Source: a virus
Length of the DNA stretch: 63,997 bases
Virus record (IMG/VR): IMGVR_UViG_3300046018_000239
Span: 1 to 63,997 of that record
Reading direction: 5' to 3' (one strand)
Position numbers and translations under genes: made by a program. Each line of letters opens with the position of its first letter. Position 1 is the stretch's first letter. Positions 57,871 through 63,997 of the stretch are shown piece after piece. Below the pieces are notes generated by a model. The model saw only the letters and a program-made list of their open reading frames with translations, was not told where the DNA came from and did not search any database.

Positions 57871-58149
57871 CTATTCGCCCGCGGTGACTCGCAGGCGAGG
57901 CTTTGCCGGCTGCTTGTCGCTGGCGGGCATGAAGGCCGCCAGCATTTCGGCGATGAAAGCATGTCCTGCCGGGGGCAAATGCAGCGTCTGGATCGACGCC
58001 TCAGTGGCAGCACGATCAGCGCGACGGTCGGCGCTGACGGTCGCACCGCGCAGGGTGACAACCGGGGCAGAGTGCGGCGGCAGGTCGATGATGATCTGGC
58101 GCAGCGATATGCGGGGCGAGAACGTGTTGGGCGTGTCTTGAGCGGCCAT
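57871..58149 (-). CDS. Hypothetical protein, 92 aa
   Basis: ATG 58149 with GGAGG eight bases upstream. The first half is IIIDLPPHSAPVVTLRGATV, a beta pattern, followed by a helical region (RADRAATEASIQTLHLPPAG). It precedes the repressor in the same operon. Function unknown; the frame continues upstream but with poorer coding character. Confidence 0.6.
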   Translation of the reverse strand: MAAQDTPNTFSPRISLRQIIIDLPPHSAPVVTLRGATVSADRRADRAATEASIQTLHLPPAGHAFIAEMLAAFMPASDKQPAKPRLRVTAGE

Positions 58150-58173
58150 CCGAAAAGCCTCCGGGAGCGGCCA

Positions 58174-58198
58174 CCATAGGCCGTTGCTCGCCCTATGG
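58174..58198. promoter_or_regulatory. Dyad operator-like site
   Basis: CCATAGG (58174-58180) and CCTATGG (58192-58198) form a perfect 7-bp inverted repeat with an 11-base spacer, a 25-base dyad 25 bases upstream of ATG 58149. The geometry suits a dimeric HTH repressor such as the one encoded at 57379, so autoregulation is a reasonable hypothesis. Confidence 0.5.
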
Positions 58199-58285
58199 CA
58201 TGTTGCGTGGTCGCGAAGCAATACTGTTGGGATGCCCTCCCCGATACGTGCGCCTGCATAGTTACCTTCCACCTCTCGTTAATTA

Positions 58286-58307
58286 GCCGCAGGCTTCCAC
58301 CTGCGGT
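58286..58307 (-). terminator. Hairpin at the end of the leftward recombination operon
   Basis: CCGCAGG (58287-58293) and CCTGCGG (58300-58306) with a six-base loop form a 7-bp stem, lengthened by a G-T pair. On the minus strand it follows the last stop (58317) and is succeeded by CTAATTAACG, an AT-rich but not poly-T tail. Probably a weak terminator separating the two leftward operons. Confidence 0.5.
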
Positions 58308-58316
58308 TGTGCCCCG

Positions 58317-58868
58317 TTAATGCTTCGACGCGCTGGGCGGGTTCTTGTCGATCTCGTCACCCGCGACTTCCACGAACTCCGGATCGGAGAGGAGGCGGGG
58401 CTGATCGGGCTTCACCACCACGGGCGCGCGGTCGTCCATGAACTCGCCGGCGTCGGCCAGCACGATGACGACCTGCTTGCTGCCGTAGCCGCTGGCGGCG
58501 CGCAGCAGGGCCATGGCTTCCGTCTCGCTGGAGGCGTCCAGGCCGATGACCGCCTTCATGCCGGCCTTGGCGGTGACGCTCTCCAGCAGCCCGCCGATGG
58601 AGGGCAGGCCGTGATTGGCGAACAGCGCGACGACGCCGCGGACCACCTCCTCCGCGGCGTGCTGGGCGGCGTTGATGGTGGCGCGCTGTTCGTCCTCGCT
58701 GCGATCGGACCAGGCGCGCTTGTCCTGTTCCTGGCGGAGGCGGTGGAGGAGGAAGTCGCGCACGTCGCCGGCGCAGGTCTTCAGCGCGAGGGCTTCGATC
58801 TCGGTCGCGCGGACAACCTTGTCGGCGATGCGCTCCTTGATGGAGGCGGTACGGGGGCGGGTGGTCAT
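58317..58868 (-). CDS. Hypothetical protein, 183 aa
   Basis: ATG 58868; longer readings run into the MarR-like gene. Helical N-terminus (RIADKVVRATEIEALALKTC), then SDEQRA-type helices and a mixed central fold (SKQVVIVLADAGEFMDD). Final ~40 residues are Pro/Asp-rich. Possibly a nucleic-acid accessory, because it lies in the recombination operon; no family recognised. Confidence 0.65.
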   Translation of the reverse strand: MTTRPRTASIKERIADKVVRATEIEALALKTCAGDVRDFLLHRLRQEQDKRAWSDRSEDEQRATINAAQHAAEEVVRGVVALFANHGLPSIGGLLESVTAKAGMKAVIGLDASSETEAMALLRAASGYGSKQVVIVLADAGEFMDDRAPVVVKPDQPRLLSDPEFVEVAGDEIDKNPPSASKH

Positions 58869-58887
58869 GGGGCGTTTCCTTCGTGGT

Positions 58888-59196
58888 TCAGAAGCTGGCG
58901 GCGTCGGGGCCGACGATCTGCTGCAGCAGCGCATTGCCCTTCTTCGTGAGGTTGATGTGGACCGTGCGCCGGTCGTGGACCGACTGGACGCGCGTGACCC
59001 AGCCGGCATCGACGGCCTTCTGCGCACAGCGCGTGACGACCGGCTTCGTCGTCTCGATGTGGCCGGCGTAGTCGCCGACCGAGAGGTTGCCATTGGCGTG
59101 GACGGCCATCAGGAACGCCAACTGGCGAACGGTGAAGTCCGGGTCGGCTTTGCCGGCGCGCACGCAGGCGGCGCCGAGTGTTGCAGGGGTGAGCAT
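58888..59196 (-). CDS. MarR-like winged-helix regulator, 102 aa
   Basis: The body matches the MarR DNA-binding core: FTVRQLAFLMAVHANGNLSV, then YAGHIETTKPVVTRCAQKAV (recognition helix) and a wing (VQSVHDRRTVHINLTKKG). It is shorter than usual, lacking most of the dimerisation helices. Could regulate this operon or a host target. ATG 59196. Confidence 0.75.
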   Translation of the reverse strand: MLTPATLGAACVRAGKADPDFTVRQLAFLMAVHANGNLSVGDYAGHIETTKPVVTRCAQKAVDAGWVTRVQSVHDRRTVHINLTKKGNALLQQIVGPDAASF

Positions 59197-59214
59197 GGGG
59201 TGTCCTTTCGGGGT

Positions 59215-59538
59215 TCAGCGGTCGAGGTAGGCGAGTTCCCGCCGGGCTTCAGCACGCGCTTCAGCGGCCTCCTCCGCAGCGGATTCGAGGTCTTCCATGG
59301 CAGAGGCGATGGCTTCGCACTCGCCCTCGCGGTTCCACCAGGCGTCGAGGGCGTCCTGGCAGCCGGAGTGCCAGGCCAGGCCGTCGCACCGCTCGACGCT
59401 TTCCACCTCGGCGCTGGGGCCATGGCCGGGCTCGTAGTAGCTGCCGCGGTGTTCCGCCGTGAACCGGAAGCGCACCAGCACCGGCACCTCCAGTTCCAGG
59501 CTGCCACCCAGCAGCAGCGTGTGGTCGAGCGTGTGCAT
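59215..59538 (-). CDS. Hypothetical protein, 107 aa
   Basis: ATG 59538. First ~40 residues are beta (LELEVPVLVRFRFTAEHRG), followed by an acidic helix rich in Glu/Ala (ECEAIASAMEDLESAAEEA). Coupled to the ATPase gene that ends nine bases upstream. Unknown function. Confidence 0.6.
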   Translation of the reverse strand: MHTLDHTLLLGGSLELEVPVLVRFRFTAEHRGSYYEPGHGPSAEVESVERCDGLAWHSGCQDALDAWWNREGECEAIASAMEDLESAAEEAAEARAEARRELAYLDR

Positions 59539-59546
59539 CGCGCGGG

Positions 59547-61244
59547 TCACTCCTGCTCGGCCAGCACGCCGTCCTGCAGCCAGTAGGCGCTGCCGGCGCC
59601 CATCTTCCGCAGGGCCGGGATGGTGCCGGGGTTGTTGTCGGGGAAGGAACAGGCGACGACGCTGGGGATGCCGAGCGCCCACAGCGCCTTGAACAAGCCC
59701 GGCCGCGCCGTCCGCACCAGCACGTCCGCCCGGTCCACCAGCACGAAGGCCGCGCCCTCCAGCTTCGCCAGGGTCAGGGCGATGCAGGTATCAACGCACC
59801 ACTTCTCGCTCTCGGAGAGGTAGGCGAAGGCCCGGCCGTTCAGCGCGGCGGAGAGGTCCTCCTGGAGCGTCACGTCGCCCCACATCGCGGCGGCGCTGAT
59901 CTCGGCCATGCTGGCGTTGAAGCCAGCCACGGCCTTGCCCGCCTTCACGGCGCGGCAGCCGTCCTCCTTCAGCGCGGCGAGCATCGGCTGGGTGCGGTGC
60001 CAGTCCTGGTAGAGCGCGGACGCCTTGACCCAGCAGTCCACGGCCTTCAGTCGCTCCTCCAGCTTGGCCACCACCAGCCGGGCCTCTGCGACCTGCTCGG
60101 CCGGCGGCCTCTTGGCGATTGCCAGGGCGTCCAGCTTGCGCTGGGCGTTCGCCGCGGCGCGCATCGTCACCGCCAGGTCAGCGAGAACGCTGCGCTTGGC
60201 ATCGGCTTCGCGCCGGGCCTTCCGCAGCGCGTCGTCGGTCGCCACGATCTCCGCCGCCATCCGCGCCGCTGCCTTGCGAGCCTCGGCCTCGTTGGTGGTG
60301 TCGGCCACGATGGTCGGCACCCCGTTCGCGCTGCGGCTGAGGCGCAGTGGGGCATGGCAGTGCGGGCAGGGGATGGAGGAGACGGCGACCGTCTCCGCCG
60401 AGGCTGGCAGCACGGCGCGTTCGCGGGTCAGGCGTTCGACGCCGGAATCCAGTTCCGCCAGTTCCGCCGTCAGCGTCGAGTGCCGGGCAGAGACAGCCTC
60501 GCCTTCCGCGACCGTGGCCCGGAGCCGGTCGGCCTCGGCGGCATCCACCGCGCTGGCGCCGACCAGTTTCTCCAGCGCCTCAGAGGCGAGGCGAAGATCC
60601 TCGGCGGTGTCCGCGACGGTGTAATCCTCATCGGGCAGCAGCGCGCCGGGGCGCCAGGTCGCCGCCTTCTTGTCGCCCCAGGCGGTTTTCGTGACCTGCG
60701 ACCACGCGCCCTTCTTCTTCGTCGAGGCCTCGGCCGCCGCCGTCGCCACGGCGTCCCAGCCGCTGGTTTCGATGCGCTCCCACAGGGCTGGCGCCGCCGC
60801 GGGGTCGCCGCCGTTCCCCGCCAGGTACTCGGCCAGGTCCTCGATGGTGGGCTGGGCGTCGCAGCGCGCGGCGAACTCCTGCCGGCGCTCGCTGTCGCTG
60901 CATTGCGACCACAGCCGGGCGCCGATCCCCAGCGACGAGCCGAAGGGCACGCTGCGCAACTGCCCCTCGGTCTGGAGGGTGCCTTCCGGCCACACGACAC
61001 GCTGGCTGCCGGCGCCCCAATCCAGGGTGGCGCTGCCGGCTTCGGCGCCTTCACGCAGCACGTTCGGCAGGTCGCGCTTCTTCACCGCGCCATGGATGGC
61101 CGGTTCGTTGAGCGCGACTGCGGCGACGGCGTTCAGCAGCGAACTCTTGCCGGCGCGGTTCTGCCCGGCGATGAGAACGATGCCTTCCAGGCGGAAGTCT
61201 GCCGACTTCACGCCCAGGACGTTTCTGACCCTGACCTTCAGCAT
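59547..61244 (-). CDS. SbcC/Rad50-like ATPase with zinc-hook motif, 565 aa
   Basis: Walker A GQNRAGKSS (27-35). A Rad50-type zinc-hook CPHC lies at about 292-295 between charged helical arms that fold back. The ABC-type signature LSESEKWC (about 474) and Walker B VLVDRADVL (about 500) sit near the C-terminus. Shorter than SbcC but complete in motif order, as in compact phage recombination ATPases. It probably works with the nuclease encoded at 62988 to process DNA ends. ATG 61244. Confidence 0.85.
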   Translation of the reverse strand: MLKVRVRNVLGVKSADFRLEGIVLIAGQNRAGKSSLLNAVAAVALNEPAIHGAVKKRDLPNVLREGAEAGSATLDWGAGSQRVVWPEGTLQTEGQLRSVPFGSSLGIGARLWSQCSDSERRQEFAARCDAQPTIEDLAEYLAGNGGDPAAAPALWERIETSGWDAVATAAAEASTKKKGAWSQVTKTAWGDKKAATWRPGALLPDEDYTVADTAEDLRLASEALEKLVGASAVDAAEADRLRATVAEGEAVSARHSTLTAELAELDSGVERLTRERAVLPASAETVAVSSIPCPHCHAPLRLSRSANGVPTIVADTTNEAEARKAAARMAAEIVATDDALRKARREADAKRSVLADLAVTMRAAANAQRKLDALAIAKRPPAEQVAEARLVVAKLEERLKAVDCWVKASALYQDWHRTQPMLAALKEDGCRAVKAGKAVAGFNASMAEISAAAMWGDVTLQEDLSAALNGRAFAYLSESEKWCVDTCIALTLAKLEGAAFVLVDRADVLVRTARPGLFKALWALGIPSVVACSFPDNNPGTIPALRKMGAGSAYWLQDGVLAEQE

Positions 61245-61432
61245 GGGGCTGGCTCCTTTGCCGAGGTGTCGCCGGCCAAGCGCTGGCTGATAAGCGCCAG
61301 CACGCCGGCTTCGTCAGGCGCATAAAAGCGAGTGGGCGAGCCGGGCTTTCCGGGCGTTGTCGTCCAGGACTGCCCGAACGTGACCAGGAATCCGTTCGAA
61401 ATCGCCTCGATGGTGATGCTGATCGATGCCAT
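61238..61432 (-). CDS. Small hypothetical protein, 64 aa
   Basis: ATG 61432, overlapping the ATPase start by seven bases. A short beta strand pair (SISITIEAISNGFLVTFG), then FYAPDEAGVLALISQRLAG. Function unknown; coupling implies co-expression with the ATPase. Confidence 0.55.
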   Translation of the reverse strand: MASISITIEAISNGFLVTFGQSWTTTPGKPGSPTRFYAPDEAGVLALISQRLAGDTSAKEPAPC

Positions 61433-61433
61433 C

Positions 61434-62609
61434 TCAGCCCCCGAAGTTGAAGTCGGGGACGGGCTTCTTGCCGGCCGGGGCAGCGGGCGCTTCGGGCTCG
61501 GCCTCAGGCGGGATCTCGCCATAGTCCTCGCCGGTCTGCTCCTCCTCCTCCGGCGCAGATGCCACTTCCTCCTCGGGCGGGGCTTCCACCACGGGTTCCG
61601 GCTTCGGCGCGGCCTTGGGCTGGGCCTTCGGCTTCGCGGGCGCGGCGGGCTTGGCCGGCTCGGGCTTCGCGGTCGGCGCGGCAGCGCGCGGCTTCAACGG
61701 CGGCTGCTCCTCCGCATCCTCGGTCTGCACCGCGCCGGCTGCGGCCGCGGCTTCGGACACGGTATCGCCGGCCACTACGCCCTTGCCGCCGGCAGAACCC
61801 GGCCAGAGGTCGTCGGGCTGCACCATGCCGTCCTTCACGGCCTTCAGGTCGGCGTAGGTCCGGGCCATCTGCGACGCGGACCAATCGCGGTAGGTGGTCG
61901 CCAGCGCGCTCTCGATTGCCGCCAGGCTGAGGCGCATGCCCTCGATCGTGCCGACCAGCCACTCCCGGAACTTCTCGGGGTTCTGCTCGACGCGGCCGAG
62001 GATGCTGTCCTTCGCCGCCATGTACGCGACGTTGGTGATGGTGGGGATGGCGGCCACCACCACGTTGCGGATCGCCTTGGACTGGCCGATCTGGAACACG
62101 ATGTCCAACTGGCGGCCACCGTCCTTCATGCCGGTGTTCTGGCCCTTCCGCTGCTGGAACTCGCGGACGACCGTGACGCCCTTCTCCAGGTCCTGGAACG
62201 TGGCTGAGAACGTCCAGGCGTCGTGCGTCTCACGCACTACCGTCGCGCCGACGCGGCAGTTGCCGTAGCAGCTGGCGACGGCCATGGCGCAGTCGATGGA
62301 CGGCCCCTCGACGAAGGTCGTGGAAAACCCTTCGCCGTCCTTGTTCCGGCTCTTGAAGGGGATGCGGTAGTAGAAGTCGTTGCCGCTGGCATTGCCGAGG
62401 GCCTTCGCCTCGGTCAGCACCTCCTTCAGGTTCCGCTTCACCGCGACGCGCTGCGCCGTGACGAAGTTGGCCAGGGCCTGATCGGTCGCGGCGCCGCCAA
62501 CGCGGGGGGTCAGCGCGGGCAGCATGTCGCTGCCGGCGCCCGAGGTGGCTTCCTCGTAGGAATCGCGCATGGGGTCACGCAGCGCGGGGCGGGTACGGGT
62601 TTCCGACAT
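61434..62609 (-). CDS. Candidate single-strand annealing protein, 391 aa
   Basis: ATG 62609. The first 230 residues form a folded domain: KRNLKEVLTEAKALG, NDFYYRIPFKSRN, FVEGPSIDCAMAVASCYGNC, RQLDIVFQIGQSKAIRN. The C-terminal ~110 residues are a Pro/Ala/Glu-rich acidic linker ending DFNFGG, reminiscent of the acidic tips of SSB and some annealases. It lies two genes from a RecB-like nuclease and an SbcC-like ATPase, the neighbourhood in which phage annealases (Red-beta, RecT, Erf, Rad52-like) are found, but I cannot assign a specific annealase family. Confidence 0.6.
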   Translation of the reverse strand: MSETRTRPALRDPMRDSYEEATSGAGSDMLPALTPRVGGAATDQALANFVTAQRVAVKRNLKEVLTEAKALGNASGNDFYYRIPFKSRNKDGEGFSTTFVEGPSIDCAMAVASCYGNCRVGATVVRETHDAWTFSATFQDLEKGVTVVREFQQRKGQNTGMKDGGRQLDIVFQIGQSKAIRNVVVAAIPTITNVAYMAAKDSILGRVEQNPEKFREWLVGTIEGMRLSLAAIESALATTYRDWSASQMARTYADLKAVKDGMVQPDDLWPGSAGGKGVVAGDTVSEAAAAAGAVQTEDAEEQPPLKPRAAAPTAKPEPAKPAAPAKPKAQPKAAPKPEPVVEAPPEEEVASAPEEEEQTGEDYGEIPPEAEPEAPAAPAGKKPVPDFNFGG

Positions 62610-62613
62610 GGCG

Positions 62614-62970
62614 TTAGCCCTCGCCCGTCTGCGTGGCGAAGGACGCCTCGCTGAACACGGGGGCCGGCGCGACGGGCAGCGGTTCGGCTTCCGCCTCGTC
62701 CATGACCAGCAGGTCCGCCACGCCCAGCCAGAAGCCCGCGGCGGTCAGAGCATCGTTCGGCGCCATGTCGTCGAACATGCCGCCCATCGCCATGCTGCTG
62801 GAGGTGGCGGCGGGCACGTCGATGCTGCCATCGGTGTTCACGAAAACGCAGACCCCGCGCAATTTCAGGTTGAACGACGCACCTTCGGGGCGGCCGTTCA
62901 GGGTGGCACGCGCCCAGGCGCGGGCTTCCTCGGCGCGCGGGGGCAGGGCTGCAATCGGGGGCAGGGGCAT
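62614..62970 (-). CDS. Hypothetical acidic protein, 118 aa
   Basis: ATG 62970; AGAGG upstream. Middle section contains SFNLKLRGVCVFVNTDGSID (beta) and the C-terminus is acidic and Pro/Ala-rich. Lies between the nuclease and the annealase candidate, so probably a recombination accessory. No family recognised. Confidence 0.6.
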   Translation of the reverse strand: MPLPPIAALPPRAEEARAWARATLNGRPEGASFNLKLRGVCVFVNTDGSIDVPAATSSSMAMGGMFDDMAPNDALTAAGFWLGVADLLVMDEAEAEPLPVAPAPVFSEASFATQTGEG

Positions 62971-62987
62971 AGGGACGGTCCTCTTGT

Positions 62988-63839
62988 TCAGCGACGATGG
63001 GAGCGGCAGGAATCGGTGCCAAAAGCAGGACACCACCTCGCGCTGCAGAGGGCAGACGCGGGATTCGGCAGGAAGGCGTTGATCGGCGCCTCGCCCTTCG
63101 GATTGGCAGCGCGCATGGCGAACTCGGCCACGTCGCGCTTGATGGAGCCCAGCACGGACCACGCATCCTGCCGGGCCTGCGCCACGTCGATCGCGTGCGT
63201 CTCGGCCGGCGGCTGCTCGTCCCGCAGCGGGACGCGCTTGATGTAGTCCTCGGCGATGCGGCGGATGTTGAAGCCGTGCGCCTGGAAGATCATCGAGTAG
63301 GCGCCGTACTGGACGGCGTTCATGCGGCGCATGCGGCCCGTCTTCAGGTCGTGCAGCCCGTCTCCATCGTCGCCAGCGTCGGCGGCCATGAGGTCCAGCT
63401 GCCCGGACAGCACCAGCCCGGGGGCAAACTCGGCCTCGGCGCGCTCCTCGATTAGCACCGGGCGCAGATCCACCGCGACCTGGTGGCGGTACACCCGCGT
63501 CATGCGGACGACCTGCTTCTCCGCCACGTTCGGCGTGGGGCTGGTGTCGTCCCACTCCGCGCCCTCGGCCTCGATGCGCTGGCGCAGGCCGATGACGGCC
63601 TGTTCCGCCGCGTCGGCGTCGGTGCCGGGGCCGCTGCCGGCCTTCATGCACTCCAGCGTCCAGCCGGCGCCCGCATGCACGCCGGACCCCACCAACGCAC
63701 CAGCGCCAGCCGCGCGCTCGGCGTTGACCGTGTAGCCGGCTGCGGCGAGGTGGTCGCGCAGATGCCGCGCGCTCCAGCGCCTCGGACAATCGAGGTACGT
63801 GACCAAGCTGCTCGGCCGGATGATGAGGTCGGCGCTCAC
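62988..63839 (-). CDS. RecB/Cas4-like PD-(D/E)XK nuclease with candidate Fe-S cluster, 283 aa
   Basis: GTG 63839 overlaps the stop of the preceding gene (GTGA), a start repeated at position 18 of the left contig copy. Catalytic pattern: H55 (GSGVH), D149 (GQLD), D164-x-K166 (HDLKTG) and Q177-x3-Y181, as in RecB, AddB and Cas4 nucleases. C18 (YLDCPRRW) and C265, C270, C278 are positioned to ligate a 4Fe-4S cluster, though with C-x4-C-x7-C spacing rather than the usual one. It would make or trim single-stranded tails for the annealase candidate. Confidence 0.85.
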   Translation of the reverse strand: MSADLIIRPSSLVTYLDCPRRWSARHLRDHLAAAGYTVNAERAAGAGALVGSGVHAGAGWTLECMKAGSGPGTDADAAEQAVIGLRQRIEAEGAEWDDTSPTPNVAEKQVVRMTRVYRHQVAVDLRPVLIEERAEAEFAPGLVLSGQLDLMAADAGDDGDGLHDLKTGRMRRMNAVQYGAYSMIFQAHGFNIRRIAEDYIKRVPLRDEQPPAETHAIDVAQARQDAWSVLGSIKRDVAEFAMRAANPKGEAPINAFLPNPASALCSARWCPAFGTDSCRSHRR

Positions 63840-63997
63840 TGCTTGGTCATCGTCCGGCCAGCAGTGGCGCGCATGGCCTGCATGTTCTGCAGCAACTGCT
63901 GGCCGATGTTGCTGGTGATGCTGTCGAGGCTGCCCGGCTCTTTCTCCATGGCCACACACACCAGCGCCAGCGCCACGGTAATGGTGTTGATTGCACG
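63822..63997. repeat. Contig-end direct repeat, right copy
   Basis: Second copy of bases 1-176 with five differences (equivalents of positions 128 G to T, 135 G to A, 138 G to C, 143 A to G, 174 G to A). It also contains the start of the RecB-like nuclease gene (GTG 63839), which spans the junction in the circular map. Confidence 0.9.
63836..63997 (-). CDS. Partial copy of the gene at 15-326, cut by the window end
   Basis: Encodes the last 53 residues of the same hypothetical protein in the other repeat copy, with one amino-acid change (Leu67 to Met) and four silent changes. It is not a second gene; on the circular map it is the same locus, in a slightly different sequence variant. Confidence 0.85.
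   Translation of the reverse strand, partial: RAINTITVALALVCVAMEKEPGSLDSITSNIGQQLLQNMQAMRATAGRTMTKQ

Noticed and set aside
1-63997. CRISPR arrays, insertion sequences and rRNA
   Set aside because: No regularly spaced repeat array, no transposase with flanking inverted repeats and no ribosomal RNA signature seen on either strand.

Overview
This window is an essentially complete, circularly permuted genome of a temperate podovirus-like phage. The first 176 bases recur at the end (63822-63997) with five substitutions, so the unique circle is about 63.8 kb. Very high GC, GC-rich third codon positions, and a proline-tRNA half resembling alphaproteobacterial tRNA-Pro(GGG) point to a high-GC alphaproteobacterial host. 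The exact host is inference.

Layout. (i) A leftward operon runs from about 1538 through the contig junction and on to 58317. It holds an adenine-methyltransferase-like protein, small hypotheticals, a RecB/Cas4-type nuclease with four cysteines suited to an Fe-S cluster, a candidate single-strand annealing protein, an SbcC/Rad50-like ATPase with a CPHC zinc-hook motif, and a MarR-like regulator. (ii) A rightward early block (1782-6194) carries RusA resolvase, a DUF1376 protein, a fused primase-helicase and small genes. (iii) A short leftward block (6203-7271) is followed by a rightward run of small genes (7371-10624) with a second DNA methyltransferase, ended by a strong terminator. (iv) A leftward run of eight small hypothetical genes spans 10809-13789. 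(v) The long rightward late operon (about 14213-53522) holds the large terminase, a lysis-like cluster, several adhesins, P22-like portal, scaffold, N4-gp56-type capsid, P22 gp4- and gp10-like tail proteins, two more adhesins, three ejection-like proteins and a 4027-residue polyvalent protein. (vi) A lysogeny module (53523-58149) holds a candidate attP in a tRNA-Pro half, a small lipoprotein, a PAPS-type sulfotransferase, a tyrosine integrase, an excisionase-like protein and an HTH repressor.

How it works together. The portal, gp4- and gp10-like proteins define a short-tailed P22-type particle. The ejection proteins and the giant polyvalent protein probably enter the cell with the DNA; the giant carries pyrophosphatase-like, methyltransferase and SNF2-helicase domains and is probably anti-defence. 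Several adhesins give receptor flexibility. The integrase would insert at tRNA-Pro, and the sulfotransferase operon beside it is a plausible lysogenic-conversion cargo.

Most notable points: a convincing out-of-frame gene (44827-45186) nested inside the giant gene, with codon bias switching frame there; eight consecutive small proteins with recurrent N-termini and start-site sequence; a short WA[GD]FEPV tag shared by the giant protein and the gene before it; and three GCCGAAAA sites flanking the attP candidate.
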